A stretch of DNA of 64,000 nucleotides from Peribacillus sp. ACCC06369 (GCF_030348945.1 NZ_JAUCEN010000002.1:3596001-3660000), one strand, 5' to 3'. Positions 20,789 through 31,331 are shown, counted from the first letter of the stretch. Notes: generated by a model from the letters alone, not told the origin. Numbers and translations are program-made.

Positions 20789-21940
20789 TCACTCGGAATC
20801 AATAATGCCCAAAAATGATTGGAACACTTCATTTCCAAGCAGTTTCCCCCGCTCCGTCAAGCGCACGAACCCGCCTTCCACCTTAAGCAGACCCTTTGCC
20901 GATTCTTCTTCGAGCGGTTTCCTGAAAATCTCCGTCATTTCAACAAAAAATTTACTCTTGAAGGTTTCCAATGAAACTCCTTCCGTTTTTCGGAGACCCA
21001 AAAACATCTCCTCTTCCATCCGTTCATGAAGCGGTACTGGGCGTTCCTCCAATACAGGCAGCTGGTTCGCCATCAATGGTGTGATATATTTCTTCACCGG
21101 TCCATGATTGGCCACTCTTTTTCCTCCAGTATAGCCATGTGCACCGGCACCAATCCCATAATACTCCACATTATCCCAATATGTCAGGTTGTGCCGGCTT
21201 TCAAACCCAGCACGGGCAAAATTACTGATTTCATATTGATGCAGTCCATGCTTCTCCATCTCTTCCATCAGCTTCTCGTACATCGAAGCCTCGAGCTCCT
21301 GCGGCGGCAGGTTTAATTTACCCCTTCGCATCTGATTATAAAAAACCGTTTTCGGCTCAACGATCAATGAGTAGCTGGAATAGTGCGGCAATTGAAGGGC
21401 AATCGCTTTATCCAACGTGTCATTGAAATCTTCCATAGTTTGTCCCGGCAATCCGTAAATCAAATCGATGCTGATATTCGTAAAGCCAACTTCTTGAGCC
21501 AAATGAATCGTTTCATATACTTCAGAAGCCCGATGAGTCCGGCCTATTCGCTTTAATAATTCATCATTGAAGCTTTGCACTCCAAAGCTAAGTCTATTGA
21601 CACCTGAATGATAAAGTATCTCGAGTTTTTCTCGCGAAAGATCCCCTGGATTGGCTTCGAATGTATATTCAGCCTTTTTTTGATCAAATGGCAGGGTTTC
21701 ATTGATCGCTTCACATAAAAAAGCAAGCTGCTTTTCATTTAGGGAGGTCGGTGTCCCTCCACCGACGAATACCGTATCCAATCCTGCAGTCGGGTATTTA
21801 GAAAGTTGCATCACCATTTCCCTTTTCATCATCTGTAAATATTCGTCAACCGGCTGTCCCTGTAAAAATACTTTATTAAAATCACAATAGTGACAAATAT
21901 GTTCACAAAATGGTATATGGAGGTAGGCGCTTTTAATCAT
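20789..21940 (-). CDS. hemW: Radical-SAM heme chaperone HemW
   Basis: A 383-residue radical-SAM protein. The cluster motif is C12-x3-C16-x2-C19 in IPFCEHICHYCDF, and the HemN-like core includes GGGTPTSL. The sequence is short compared with coproporphyrinogen dehydrogenases, in line with HemW, which inserts or carries heme. I take the ATG at 21940; a GTG three codons upstream is also possible. It lies between lepA and hrcA as in B. subtilis (formerly hemN). Confidence 0.92.
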   Translation of the reverse strand: MIKSAYLHIPFCEHICHYCDFNKVFLQGQPVDEYLQMMKREMVMQLSKYPTAGLDTVFVGGGTPTSLNEKQLAFLCEAINETLPFDQKKAEYTFEANPGDLSREKLEILYHSGVNRLSFGVQSFNDELLKRIGRTHRASEVYETIHLAQEVGFTNISIDLIYGLPGQTMEDFNDTLDKAIALQLPHYSSYSLIVEPKTVFYNQMRRGKLNLPPQELEASMYEKLMEEMEKHGLHQYEISNFARAGFESRHNLTYWDNVEYYGIGAGAHGYTGGKRVANHGPVKKYITPLMANQLPVLEERPVPLHERMEEEMFLGLRKTEGVSLETFKSKFFVEMTEIFRKPLEEESAKGLLKVEGGFVRLTERGKLLGNEVFQSFLGIIDSE

Positions 21941-21970
21941 TGTGTTCACAACCTTTTAATCGAATGAGTC

Positions 21971-22014
21971 GATAGAAAAAGAGGCTAGATCTCCTCTACC
22001 CTCTTTTTTCTATC
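21971..22014 (-). terminator. Terminator after lepA
   Basis: A hairpin with arms at 21971-21984 and 22000-22014 (GATAGAAAAAGAGG and its complement, one slip) and a U-rich 3' arm on the minus strand, 15 bp past the lepA stop. Confidence 0.65.
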
Positions 22015-22029
22015 TATCGTTTATTTTAT

Positions 22030-23865
22030 TTATTTTTTCGGTGTCGTATCATCCATTTTCAAAACAGCCATGAAAGCTTCTTGCGGCACTTCAACGGAAC
22101 CTACCTGTTTCATCCGCTTTTTACCTTCTTTCTGTTTTTCGAGCAACTTACGTTTACGGGAAATATCGCCGCCGTAACATTTAGCCAATACGTTTTTGCG
22201 CATTGCACTAATTGAAGAACGGGCCACGATCTTTTGCCCGATCGCTGCTTGGATCGGCACTTCAAATTGTTGTCTTGGAATCAATTTCTTCAATTTTTCA
22301 ACAATGACTTTACCGCGTTCATAAGCAAAGTCCTTATGAACGATGAAACTCAACGCATCCACAGTTTCAGCGTTCAGTAAGATATCCATCTTCACAAGCT
22401 TGGACGGTTTGTAGCCGATCAACTCATAATCGAATGAAGCATAGCCTCTAGTATTGGATTTCAACTGATCGAAGAAATCATAAACGATTTCCGATAATGG
22501 TATTTCATAATGAATGCTCACACGAGTCTCATCGATATATTCCATATCAATGAAGTTACCGCGTTTATTTTGACAGATTTCCATGATCGTTCCGACGAAC
22601 TCTGTCGGTGCCATCATCGTTGCTTTGACATATGGCTCCTCGACTCGTTCAATCTTTTGAGCATCCGGCATATTGGAAGGGTTATCTACTTTCAGGACCG
22701 TTCCGTCTGTCAGGATCACATCATAAATAACACTCGGCGCAGTGGTGATCAGATCAATTTTGAATTCACGTTCAATCCGTTCCTGGATTATTTCCATATG
22801 AAGGAGTCCAAGGAATCCGCAACGGAAACCGAAGCCCAATGCTTGCGATGATTCCGCTTCGAACTGTAATGCTGAATCGTTCAATTCCAACTTCTCTAAT
22901 GCATCCCTTAAATCATTGAATTTCGATGCGTCAATTGGGTATAAACCGCAATATACCATCGGATTCATCTTCCGGTAACCCGGCAATGGCACTGTCGCAC
23001 TATTCATGGCACTGGTAATCGTATCACCAACAGTCGTATCACCAACGTTTTTAATGGCGGCAGTAAGGAAACCTACATCACCGACGTTAAGTTCATCCAA
23101 AAGCTGGGTTTTCGGATTGAAGACACCCAATTCGGTTACATCAAATTCCTTGCCAGTGGACATCATTTTGATTTTGTCGCCCACTTTAATGGAACCCTCA
23201 ACAACACGGATATAGGCAACCACACCGCGGTACGCATCAAACAGTGAATCGAAAATAAGCGCTTTGAACGGGGCATCGGGATCTCCCTGTGGTGCTGGCA
23301 CCAATTCAACGACCTGCTCCAAAATCTCCTCGATTCCGATTCCCGCTTTAGCGGAAGCCAAAACTGCATCGGATGCATCCAATCCGATTACTTCCTCGAT
23401 TTCTCCACGTACCCGTTCCGGATCGGCACTCGGCAAATCAATTTTATTGATGACCGGGATGATTTCCAGGTTGTTGTCCAAAGCTAAATACACGTTTGCA
23501 AGCGTTTGGGCCTCAATTCCCTGTGCAGCATCGACAACAAGGACAGCACCTTCACACGCTGCAAGGCTTCGTGAAACTTCATACGTAAAATCGACATGTC
23601 CCGGTGTATCAATAAGATGGAAAATATATTCTTCGCCATCTTTCGCATTATATTTCAATTGAATCGCATTCAATTTAATCGTAATTCCACGCTCTCGCTC
23701 TAAATCCATGGAATCCAACAGTTGACTCTTCATTTCACGCTGAGTCATTGCGTTCGTTTTTTCAATGATACGATCCGCCAATGTAGATTTTCCATGATCA
23801 ATATGAGCGATGATGGAAAAGTTACGAATCTTTGATTGTCTTTTTAATTTTTCTTCTCTATTCAT
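22030..23865 (-). CDS. lepA: Elongation factor 4 (LepA)
   Basis: A 611-residue translational GTPase of the EF-G-like family that acts on stalled or back-translocated ribosomes. G1 is AHIDHGKS near residue 20, G3 is DTPGH and G4 is NKID. The C-terminal LepA domain has the conserved [17 protein letters not shown] segment. The ATG at 23865 has GGGAGTG 6 bases upstream; the 35-codon extension before it is not conserved in character. Confidence 0.97.
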   Translation of the reverse strand: MNREEKLKRQSKIRNFSIIAHIDHGKSTLADRIIEKTNAMTQREMKSQLLDSMDLERERGITIKLNAIQLKYNAKDGEEYIFHLIDTPGHVDFTYEVSRSLAACEGAVLVVDAAQGIEAQTLANVYLALDNNLEIIPVINKIDLPSADPERVRGEIEEVIGLDASDAVLASAKAGIGIEEILEQVVELVPAPQGDPDAPFKALIFDSLFDAYRGVVAYIRVVEGSIKVGDKIKMMSTGKEFDVTELGVFNPKTQLLDELNVGDVGFLTAAIKNVGDTTVGDTITSAMNSATVPLPGYRKMNPMVYCGLYPIDASKFNDLRDALEKLELNDSALQFEAESSQALGFGFRCGFLGLLHMEIIQERIEREFKIDLITTAPSVIYDVILTDGTVLKVDNPSNMPDAQKIERVEEPYVKATMMAPTEFVGTIMEICQNKRGNFIDMEYIDETRVSIHYEIPLSEIVYDFFDQLKSNTRGYASFDYELIGYKPSKLVKMDILLNAETVDALSFIVHKDFAYERGKVIVEKLKKLIPRQQFEVPIQAAIGQKIVARSSISAMRKNVLAKCYGGDISRKRKLLEKQKEGKKRMKQVGSVEVPQEAFMAVLKMDDTTPKK

Positions 23866-23978
23866 GACGTTCACTCCCACTAGTCGACACAATACACTAT
23901 TTTTTATTATATCAATAGAAAATGCAAGATTCAACAGAATAGTTACAAAAGAAGCATCATTGTAGGGCAAAGGATAAA

Positions 23979-24013
23979 AAAAGGCTGCATTCCGGATTCG
24001 GATGCAACCTTTT
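23979..24013 (-). terminator. Terminator after yqxA
   Basis: AAAAGGCTGCAT and ATGCAACCTTTT arms pair with one wobble in the RNA; seven U follow on the minus strand. It ends the spoIIP-yqxA unit. Confidence 0.75.
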
Positions 24014-24041
24014 GATAGGGCACACTCAACTTATTCCATAC

Positions 24042-24365
24042 CTAAATCATATCAATAAGTGCTTGAAAGGCCCCTGATATCGTATCTCCAAGCGTTTTGC
24101 CGATCGATGAGAAAAAGTTGAAGGCTTTCATTTCTTCAAGCTTTTCTTTTTTCGACTCCAAATCATGACTTGTTACTTTTTCGCCAAGAATATCCGCTTC
24201 CATCTCCCCTTGATCCGATTGGTTAATAATGAATGCACTATTCAAAGAGGGATCTTCATACCCCTTCATTTTTTTCATCCCATCGTTCGCTTGCTGCATC
24301 CCAATCAGAACACCTAAAAATAATACGAGCACAATCCCAGTACATTTCAACCAAAACCGAACCAT
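24042..24365 (-). CDS. yqxA: YqxA family protein
   Basis: A 107-residue protein with one N-terminal membrane segment (about 5-24, WLKCTGIVLVLFLGVLIGM), a hydrophilic middle and an amphipathic C-terminus. It matches the YqxA (DUF3679) position and layout downstream of spoIIP. Function unknown; co-transcription with spoIIP (20-bp gap) suggests a sporulation link. AAAGGAG precedes the ATG. Confidence 0.85.
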   Translation of the reverse strand: MVRFWLKCTGIVLVLFLGVLIGMQQANDGMKKMKGYEDPSLNSAFIINQSDQGEMEADILGEKVTSHDLESKKEKLEEMKAFNFFSSIGKTLGDTISGAFQALIDMI

Positions 24366-24385
24366 GATAGAGAACTCCTTTCAAC

Positions 24386-25585
24386 TTACTTCGATTCCGA
24401 TTCCCCAGTCGTTTTATCAACAGCTTTGGCATCCCAGTAAAATTCACTGAAAACATCGGTAAAGGCATCAACGGTTAAGTACATTTCCTCGAAAGTATTA
24501 TCAACACCGCCAATTTCCAAGAGCATGGCATTGCTTGACAAATCCTGATTGTATACTCCATTCTTCCCCGCTCCGCCTTGTTTCATAACCCCTCGTGAAA
24601 TGCCAGGGTATTTTTTCTCCAAAGCTTTATGAAGCTTATTGGCAAGCGCTGCATTTTTTTCGAAGTTCGGGTTATTGCCCCCGACCACGAAGGCAATCTT
24701 GGCATAATCTTTACCGTTAATGTTAATGGTCGTATGATTTTTTCGTTTAGAATCACGATGGATATCAATGATATATTCTAGATCTTTGTTGGTAGCCAAC
24801 GCAGTCTGAACGGATTTACGAGACTCTTGATAGGATTTGGCATAATTCAATCCTTTATTATTCAAATTGCCCATAATATCCGTTTTATCAAGCGATGATC
24901 CTATCCCTTTATCAGCCATGTCCTCCACCATTCGTGCACCGAGTTTTGTAATGTTGATTTTAGAATGGTAGGCTAGGTCCGGATTGGTCACCCCTTTTAA
25001 ATAAGGAAGATACGATTCCCGGTTATGGCTATGGTAAATCTCGACCACTTTCCGTCCATTGGTCGTTTGATTCGGCTGATTGGCCACTCCTTTTTCCGGT
25101 TCTTCAATCTCATCCAGGTTTTGCAGGGATGCATCCCTTTCTTCATTCAGGACGTCTACTGGCGGCGAGGATTCATACGGCATATTCGTATAATTCGTTC
25201 CTTCACCAGCCACGAGGATCTCATTATCAAAAATCGAAAAGCCAGGAAGTTCCCTGCCAAGTAAACTTCGCGGGTCCTCCAATGAAATGTTAGTCGAGAC
25301 TTTTATCAATTGATTCGTGATAACCGATTCCTGCTTACCTTCTGGCAGGGCATTAAAAAAATAGTGGTTTTCATTGGCCAGCATCGAGAACAGCATTTTT
25401 CCCGAGAATTGGTTGGCTACAGTATGTACGGAATTCGAAGATATCCGATACTCCGGTCTTAGGGAAGTCATGACACCACTGACTGAAAAAACAAAAAGAA
25501 GCAAGGCGAGAATACCTAGAAAAGTTTTTATTATTGTTGATCCGTGAATAGCTGTTATGATTCCTGGGGAATTTCTTCTTTTCAT
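24386..25585 (-). CDS. spoIIP: Stage II sporulation protein P (SpoIIP)
   Basis: A 399-residue peptidoglycan amidase/endopeptidase of the SpoIIDMP engulfment machine. A membrane anchor lies at about 18-40. The amidase_3-like catalytic domain (about 178-390) holds EIYHSHNRESYLP (H185/H187, E190), YIIDIHRDS and LLEIGGVDNTFEE, which supply the zinc ligands and catalytic glutamate. It works with SpoIID and SpoIIM around the forespore. A GAGGGTGG site precedes the ATG. Confidence 0.95.
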   Translation of the reverse strand: MKRRNSPGIITAIHGSTIIKTFLGILALLLFVFSVSGVMTSLRPEYRISSNSVHTVANQFSGKMLFSMLANENHYFFNALPEGKQESVITNQLIKVSTNISLEDPRSLLGRELPGFSIFDNEILVAGEGTNYTNMPYESSPPVDVLNEERDASLQNLDEIEEPEKGVANQPNQTTNGRKVVEIYHSHNRESYLPYLKGVTNPDLAYHSKINITKLGARMVEDMADKGIGSSLDKTDIMGNLNNKGLNYAKSYQESRKSVQTALATNKDLEYIIDIHRDSKRKNHTTININGKDYAKIAFVVGGNNPNFEKNAALANKLHKALEKKYPGISRGVMKQGGAGKNGVYNQDLSSNAMLLEIGGVDNTFEEMYLTVDAFTDVFSEFYWDAKAVDKTTGESESK

Positions 25586-25671
25586 CTTTCCACCCTCTCT
25601 ATAGCTTGTCTATTAATACCTATGACTTTGCTAGAAAGGGTAGAACACCATTTTTGGGCACTGAAAATGAT

Positions 25672-26790
25672 TTAACGGGTATAGTAGCCCGTATTTTCTT
25701 GATTTATTGAATTATGCAAGGCAGCATTTAATCCATTAGCTATCAAATTGGCCATATCTTCAATGAAAACATCGACTTCTTTGGGCGTAACCATTAAATT
25801 ATGACCAAGTGGCGAAAGCACCTCATAAATCAATTTCCGTTTCTCTTCATCAGGGAGGACACCTATCATTCCCAAGAAAGTTTGGCGTTCCTTTTCACCT
25901 GGCATATCCTCTTCGGTCAGCTTTGTCCGCTTTCCAAAACTGAATCCAGCGGGTGCCAACGAACGGGATGGTCTGTCCCCTTCATTCATTTCCTTGCCAA
26001 AGTGCTTCAAGATATAATCAATCGTATCGCTTGCTATCGATACGGCATCCACGACGGTAGGTATTCCAATGGCTATAACAGGAACTCCCAGGGTAGCCTG
26101 ACTCAATTCTTTTCGTTTATTTCCAACACCAGACCCTGGATGGATGCCTGTATCCGTAATTTGAATCGTGGAATTCACACGATCAATCGAACGGGCAGCC
26201 AATGCATCAACGACGATCAGGAAATCAGGGTTACTTTTTTCGATGACTCCTTTTATGATGTCACTCGTCTCGATTCCCGTAATCCCCATCACACCAGGGG
26301 AGATCGCACTGACCGGCCGATAGCCCTCCTTGACCGACTCAGGCTGCAATTCGAACAAATGTCTTGTGACTACAAGGTTCTCAACGACTGCAGGTCCCAG
26401 AGCATCGGGAGTAACATTCCAGTTACCAAGGCCGACAACTAAACAACTGCTTTCCTTGGTGATTTTATTCCGTTTCAAGAAGTACGCCAGTTCATTGGCA
26501 AACACCTTTTCCACCCGTTGCTGAGTATCCGTATCCTGCTGGCGGATTCCCTGGACTTCGATGGTCAAATAGCTGCCCTGTTTTTTACCGATTTCTTTTT
26601 CCCCTTCAGCCGTGACCTCGACTAAGGATACCTTCAGATCTTCCACTTCTTTTTCCTTAATAATGACCCCTTCAATATGGGATACATCCACTTCCTCAAC
26701 GACACCTTTATGTTCAAGGGCAATTTCCTTTGCTTCAATCGCCAAATCTGTTCGAATTCCGTATTCACTAAGGTCCAAATTATTTTCCAT
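25672..26790 (-). CDS. gpr: Germination protease GPR
   Basis: A 372-residue aspartic-type protease of family A25 that degrades small acid-soluble spore proteins in germination. The short N-terminal propeptide is visible (cleavage expected in [10 protein letters not shown] at about 12-13, by family analogy). Conserved cores are [16 protein letters not shown] and [17 protein letters not shown] precedes the ATG. In B. subtilis it is made in the forespore under sigma-F/G; I did not find a convincing forespore promoter in the 26791-26880 stretch. Confidence 0.95.
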   Translation of the reverse strand: MENNLDLSEYGIRTDLAIEAKEIALEHKGVVEEVDVSHIEGVIIKEKEVEDLKVSLVEVTAEGEKEIGKKQGSYLTIEVQGIRQQDTDTQQRVEKVFANELAYFLKRNKITKESSCLVVGLGNWNVTPDALGPAVVENLVVTRHLFELQPESVKEGYRPVSAISPGVMGITGIETSDIIKGVIEKSNPDFLIVVDALAARSIDRVNSTIQITDTGIHPGSGVGNKRKELSQATLGVPVIAIGIPTVVDAVSIASDTIDYILKHFGKEMNEGDRPSRSLAPAGFSFGKRTKLTEEDMPGEKERQTFLGMIGVLPDEEKRKLIYEVLSPLGHNLMVTPKEVDVFIEDMANLIANGLNAALHNSINQENTGYYTR

Positions 26791-26971
26791 AACGGCCTCC
26801 TGATGTTTGAATTGTATCTAATCTAGTAATTTTTATGGTCTCTCTTAAACATTCTGTCGTTTTTGCTTTTTTATTATTCATTTTTTTGATACAATGAATT
26901 ATGACGAGATGAATTTATTACTGAAATTATAATTCCTTTTATAATTCCTTTTCGATTCTCAATCTGAAGTA

Positions 26972-27000
26972 TTGCATATTTATGAGCAGTCTGATAGAAT
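26972..27000 (+). promoter_or_regulatory. Candidate rpsT promoter
   Basis: TTGCAT, 17 bases and TAGAAT with an extended TGA just upstream of the -10. It would give a 70-base leader for rpsT. A second TATAAT at about 27033-27038 lacks a -35. Confidence 0.45.
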
Positions 27001-27076
27001 ATCACTTGTGCTATTTGATATGGATTTGAAAAGTCGAGTTCATATAATCTCGATTTCTTTGTAGGAGGTGAACGGA

Positions 27077-27343
27077 ATGCCAAACATTAAATCTGCTATT
27101 AAACGTGTAAAAATCAACGACAAAAAACGCGTTCATAACATTACTGTTAGATCAACTATGCGTACTACAGTGAAAAATGCTGAAGTTGCATTAGCTGGTG
27201 AAAACGTTGAAGCTGCTAAAGAAGCTCTATTAACAGCTGCTGTGAAATTAGACAAAGCTGCATCTAAAGGATTAATCCATAAAAATGCGGCAGCCCGTAA
27301 AAAATCTCGTTTAGCGAAAAGACTTAACGCTCTTAACGCATAA
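27077..27343 (+). CDS. rpsT: 30S ribosomal protein S20
   Basis: An 88-residue basic protein (MPNIKSAIKRVKINDKKR to SRLAKRLNALNA), full length for S20. It binds 16S rRNA early in 30S assembly. The ATG at 27077 has AGGAGGTG 6 bases before it; the longer in-frame GTG is part of that site. It is a lone plus-strand gene with its own terminator. Confidence 0.97.
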   Translation: MPNIKSAIKRVKINDKKRVHNITVRSTMRTTVKNAEVALAGENVEAAKEALLTAAVKLDKAASKGLIHKNAAARKKSRLAKRLNALNA

Positions 27344-27355
27344 TGACAAAAAATT

Positions 27356-27382
27356 AAACGATCCAGTTGGATCGTTTTTTTT
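27356..27382 (+). terminator. Terminator after rpsT
   Basis: AAACGATCC and GGATCGTTT arms with a 4-base loop, followed by a U-run on the plus strand. Confidence 0.85.
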
Positions 27383-27400
27383 GTGCGTGTTTTTTCGTAT

Positions 27401-27433
27401 AAAAAAGGTGGCAGGGTTTCTGCCACCTTTTTT
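27401..27433 (-). terminator. Terminator after holA
   Basis: Perfect 14-base arms (27401-27414, 27420-27433) around GGTTT, with A/T ends on both sides; it overlaps the holA stop and can also back up the rpsT terminator. Confidence 0.8.
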
Positions 27434-28448
27434 ATGATCTGATTTTTAAAAGCAGCAGCTCAAGCGTGATCGCCTTATCGGCTTGGCCGGTCTTCATTTT
27501 ATAATCAGCCTCCGCTAAGTCGTTCATGATGGACAACAGCTCGCGTTCCTGGAATTTCCCCGTCTTTTCGAGGGCCAGTTTCACCCTGTATGGATGCACC
27601 TTCAGTTGTCCCGCAATTTTTTGCTGGCTATAGCCTTGACGGGAAAGCTCTTTCACTTGATACATTAGCCTGACTTGTCCAGCCATGACACTTAAGATCT
27701 TGATCGGCTCTTCGTTCTGCCTGAGAAGATCGTGTAAAATCGTCATGGCACTTTCCATCTTCCGCTGTAAGACATGATCAACTAGCGTGAAGATATTCTG
27801 CTCAAGGGATTTAGCGACCAGCTTTTCCACTATCTCGACCGTAATATGTTTATCAGCTTCTGCATAAAGGACCATTTTATCCAGTTCATTCGTCAGCATC
27901 ATCAGATTCGTTCCTGCAAGTTCAAGTAAAAGCTCTGTAGCCTGTTCATCTATTTGGACAGAAGAAGCTTCGACCCGCTCCTTTACCCACACCTTTAACT
28001 CATGATCACCAAGCTTCTTCGCTTCAACGAGAACCGCCTTACGCTTCAGTTCCTTGGTGATTTTCTTCCGTTCATCCAGTTTCTCATAAGGTGCGGTCAA
28101 AACGACAATAGAATAAGGAACCGGATCAGCCAAATACGCTTCCAGTCTTTTCACATTATGTTCAACTCTTGACTTCGTTTTTTCAGCTGTCAAAAAAAAT
28201 GGGTTTTGCATGAAAACAAGGCGCCTTTCCCCGATAAATGGGAGGGTTTCGACATCTTCAAGCGCTGTTTCAACAGGCGTCTCTTCTAAATCAAATTGAG
28301 AAAAGTTAAAATCCATCTCATCTTCGTGAAGGACATTCTCGATCAATAGCTGCTTCGTTTCATTAATTAGGTAGGCTTCCGTTCCATATAACAAGTATAC
28401 TGGCGCGAATTGCCCTTTTTTTATACTTTTCCATACATCTAATACCAA
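27432..28448 (-). CDS. holA: DNA polymerase III subunit delta
   Basis: A 338-residue clamp-loader delta subunit (YqeN). It starts LVLDVWKSIKKGQFAPVYLLYG, the conserved N-terminus, and continues with an AAA+-like fold (no Walker A, as expected for delta) and a C-terminal helical collar (QEREL, DYKMKTGQADKAI). I take a TTG at 28448 with GAGGCGG upstream; a longer in-frame ORF reaches 28511 but its extra 21 residues are unlike known HolA starts. A possible promoter lies at 28483-28511. Confidence 0.92.
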   Translation of the reverse strand: MVLDVWKSIKKGQFAPVYLLYGTEAYLINETKQLLIENVLHEDEMDFNFSQFDLEETPVETALEDVETLPFIGERRLVFMQNPFFLTAEKTKSRVEHNVKRLEAYLADPVPYSIVVLTAPYEKLDERKKITKELKRKAVLVEAKKLGDHELKVWVKERVEASSVQIDEQATELLLELAGTNLMMLTNELDKMVLYAEADKHITVEIVEKLVAKSLEQNIFTLVDHVLQRKMESAMTILHDLLRQNEEPIKILSVMAGQVRLMYQVKELSRQGYSQQKIAGQLKVHPYRVKLALEKTGKFQERELLSIMNDLAEADYKMKTGQADKAITLELLLLKIRS

Positions 28449-28482
28449 TAGAATCCGCCTCTTTTTTATGTATTCTTCTCTA

Positions 28483-28511
28483 ATGGTATAGGTGGATGGA
28501 CCATTTGACAA
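28483..28511 (-). promoter_or_regulatory. Candidate holA promoter
   Basis: TTGTCA, 17 bases, TACCAT on the minus strand, 35 bp before the proposed TTG start. If used, it rules out the longer reading of holA. Confidence 0.4.
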
Positions 28512-28520
28512 GCTATAAAG

Positions 28521-28618
28521 GGAACTAGCCCCCTAAAGGACTAATTCCGAATCTATATGAACACTTTCAAGAAAGGCCCGGGTAATCTTCCTTGAAAGCG
28601 GGTAAAGTATTCATGTAG
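28521..28618. other. Structured spacer with two inverted repeats
   Basis: GGAACTAG/CTAATTCC arms (28521-28548) are followed by a longer imperfect hairpin (28553-28618) in which CTTTCAAG pairs with CTTGAAAG and outer arms CTATATGAA and TTCATGTAG match 8 of 9. No U-run follows. It lies between holA and yqzM, with no gene seen. Its role is unknown. Confidence 0.4.
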
Positions 28619-28789
28619 AACAAAATTGAGCTTTTCTTTTTTCGCTTGCTTTGTTTGTACTTTTATTTTGACCTCAAAATCCCAAACTATTTGTGACAAC
28701 TCTTGTCAGTAAAGGAAATGAAGAAATGAAGCCTGTAGATTTTTTTTTGGTAATGTTTTATACTATTAGCAGAAATAGGAGGGGTAATA

Positions 28790-28924
28790 ATGAACGAATT
28801 CGAAAAGAATGTCCAATCCAAGACAGATGACGTCGCTGATTCCGCTATGGGATTCATCGGTTCTTTTGTATTTTTCGCTGCCTTGTTCACCATAGCTGTC
28901 GTCGTTAAAGCTGTCGGATCCTGA
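28790..28924 (+). CDS. yqzM: YqzM family small membrane protein
   Basis: A 44-residue protein, MNEFEKNVQSKTDD and then a single membrane segment ending VVKAVGS. It agrees closely with YqzM, the small gene between comEC and holA in B. subtilis. AGGAGGGG stands 5 bases before the ATG. Function unknown. Confidence 0.88.
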   Translation: MNEFEKNVQSKTDDVADSAMGFIGSFVFFAALFTIAVVVKAVGS

Positions 28925-28999
28925 TTTCATTACTACATGCACTTATTTTTCCTGATGGAGGCTGCCGTTGCAGTCTCTTTCTTTTTGATTTTCTACATA

Positions 29000-31306
29000 C
29001 TATGGAAGTGTCTTCCGAAAGGTTCCTCTCCTTTTGTAATACTTATAAATTATAGATCCATCCTCATCCGTCCTGAACACCTTAATGCCATTTCTCTCCA
29101 GATTCCCAATTACCTCTCCGTGTGGGTGACCGTAGCGATTTTCTTTTCCAACCGAAATAAGAGCAGCTTTCGGCTGTAGCTGTTCAAGGAATAACGTGGA
29201 AGAAGAAGTTTTACTGCCATGGTGACCAACCTTCAAGATATCCGCCTGCAACTGCGGAAATGTGCTTAATAGCTCCCTTTCGCCCTCTTCTCCCATATCT
29301 CCAGTAAATATCCATGACAATCCCCCAATCTCTGAGTGAAGGACTATCGATGAATCATTCTTATTGTCTTCCTTTTCATATGGACTTAGCACGGAAAACT
29401 GCGCTCCGTCCACTACCCAATGGTCCCCCCTCTTCAAGACGGTCATTTTCATCTTTTTATCTCTTGCCATGGACACAAAATCCAAATTCCGATAATGCTC
29501 CTCACTCCAGCCTCCTATGACGATCTCCCCAACTTTGAAATTCTCAATTAATTCTCCTGCACTTCCCATATGATCTGCATCCGGATGGGTTAAAATCAGT
29601 TTGTCCAATTGGTGGATTCCTTTACTTTTCAATAATGGAATGATGATATCATCCGCCGTGTTGAACTTCTTTCGCTTTTTTGCCCATGTTTCGATTGGAA
29701 ATGTAATTTGCCCACCCGTATCAATCAAATAATTACCGCGATTGAATGGCAGGATAATTAAAATGGAATCACCTTGTCCAACATCGATCATCTGTACTTC
29801 AACAAAAGGTGAGAACCTTTGTAAATTATATTGAAGAAGTAATAGGACAATCAGTATTCCGCACCAAATTTTACTTTTTTCAAAAGATTCATCCCAAGTC
29901 AGGTATAACCCTAAAAGGGAAATAACAAGTAATGCCATCATGATGAAGGGTGGTTTTCCAAACGCAATGGAGGCCAGTGGCAACTCGGATGCTGCATCCG
30001 CGACTTTATTACAAAGTATGAAGGTGAAGTTCAATATAGTTATGAGGAGCTGCCCAAAGGAAGGCAGTAATAAATGAATGAAGAGGGTAATTAATGAAAA
30101 TGGAAGCAAAATGATCGAATAAAGCGGAACATACAATACGTTCAAGAACACGCCAAGAAAAGATACTTCAAAAAAGTGAAAAAGCAAAATGGGAAGGGCT
30201 GCCATTTGGCAGATGGAACTGATGATGAATAGCTGCATCGTTTTTTTGGGGTATCTTAAGAAAATGCTTGAAGACATGATAATGGAGAAAGTGACTGCGA
30301 ATGAGAGCTGAAAACCTATATCATAGAGCATATTAGGTTGAAAAAACAATAGTGCCATATAAACCGATCCGATTGCGGCACCCGCCGAGATCCGCTTCTT
30401 GAATAGCAAGAGTAAAAAGAAAAGCATAGCCATTAAACAGGATCTCACCACCGATGGGCTAGCACCTGAGAGTATCATGTAAACTGGAAGGAAAATCAGG
30501 ATGGCCACCATCATTCTTTCCCTTGTAATTCCAACCCTGATGCCAAGATAAAATAACACCCCCGTTAAAAAACTGACATGAAGACCGGAAATCGCCAGTA
30601 AATGAACCAGACCCAGCCGCTGATAATTAGCAAGGTCATCTTCATCTATATATGTCTGGTCGCCGAATATGAGTGCTGCGACAAAACCGCTCGATTCTTC
30701 CGGAAAGTGTTCTCTAATATACGTAATTCCCTTCAGGCGCAAATTACGAATCGAAATGACAATCGAGTTTCCAACTTCTTGGCAATCTCGAAATGATATG
30801 GAATCAGCGTTAAATATCCAATGGGTGCCTTGGCGGAAAAGGTAACGCTGATAATCGAAACTGTTTTCATTCCTGTTTTTGTCGGGAATTCGCAAGTTCC
30901 CTTCGGCGGGACAGGATAAACCGATACGCAGAAGCTGGCCCAGCTTTTCCTTTTCTTGTTCGGTGTTGATTTTATAACGAAGCATTAACCGTTCGCCTTT
31001 CTCACTGCCCACGAATCCTTTTAATGAATTTCCATCTATATTCGGCTGATCGGTAAATGTGATGATAAATTGGCTTTCCGTTCCATGATAGGCCGTGTTG
31101 TTTCGGTGATCGGAGAAGGAGGCGGCCCCTAAAAAAATCCCCATGATCATTAAATGAATGCTAAGGGCCTTCACACTTAACCCGACCGAAAAATAAAGGA
31201 AACAGAGAAAAATAAAGATAATGATCAAAAGCCTTACATTTAAAAATGAATGGGCCGAAACTCCAAATGTAACCGAGACGGCTAATAAGAGAAGGTGCCT
31301 AGCCAT
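29000..31306 (-). CDS. comEC: DNA internalisation channel protein ComEC
   Basis: A 768-residue membrane protein that carries single-stranded DNA through the membrane during transformation. An N-terminal soluble region (DUF4131) lies between early membrane segments, the competence domain with the motif LLAISGLHVSFL and many membrane helices follows, and a C-terminal metallo-beta-lactamase-like domain contains LTHPDADHMGSAGE and KVGHHGSKTSS. The frame is intact, so DNA uptake could be functional. It follows comEB by 25 bp. Confidence 0.95.
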   Translation of the reverse strand: MARHLLLLAVSVTFGVSAHSFLNVRLLIIIFIFLCFLYFSVGLSVKALSIHLMIMGIFLGAASFSDHRNNTAYHGTESQFIITFTDQPNIDGNSLKGFVGSEKGERLMLRYKINTEQEKEKLGQLLRIGLSCPAEGNLRIPDKNRNENSFDYQRYLFRQGTHWIFNADSISFRDCQEVGNSIVISIRNLRLKGITYIREHFPEESSGFVAALIFGDQTYIDEDDLANYQRLGLVHLLAISGLHVSFLTGVLFYLGIRVGITRERMMVAILIFLPVYMILSGASPSVVRSCLMAMLFFLLLLFKKRISAGAAIGSVYMALLFFQPNMLYDIGFQLSFAVTFSIIMSSSIFLRYPKKTMQLFIISSICQMAALPILLFHFFEVSFLGVFLNVLYVPLYSIILLPFSLITLFIHLLLPSFGQLLITILNFTFILCNKVADAASELPLASIAFGKPPFIMMALLVISLLGLYLTWDESFEKSKIWCGILIVLLLLQYNLQRFSPFVEVQMIDVGQGDSILIILPFNRGNYLIDTGGQITFPIETWAKKRKKFNTADDIIIPLLKSKGIHQLDKLILTHPDADHMGSAGELIENFKVGEIVIGGWSEEHYRNLDFVSMARDKKMKMTVLKRGDHWVVDGAQFSVLSPYEKEDNKNDSSIVLHSEIGGLSWIFTGDMGEEGERELLSTFPQLQADILKVGHHGSKTSSSTLFLEQLQPKAALISVGKENRYGHPHGEVIGNLERNGIKVFRTDEDGSIIYKYYKRRGTFRKTLP

Positions 31307-31331
31307 GCCTGCCCCCTGTCCGATTTAAGAT

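Noticed and set aside
23866..23970. 35-codon extension of lepA
   Set aside because: The good GGGAGTG site lies before the ATG at 23865, and homologues begin MNREE.
27033..27038. TATAAT close to rpsT as its -10
   Set aside because: No -35 at a usable distance; the upstream TTGCAT-N17-TAGAAT is better.
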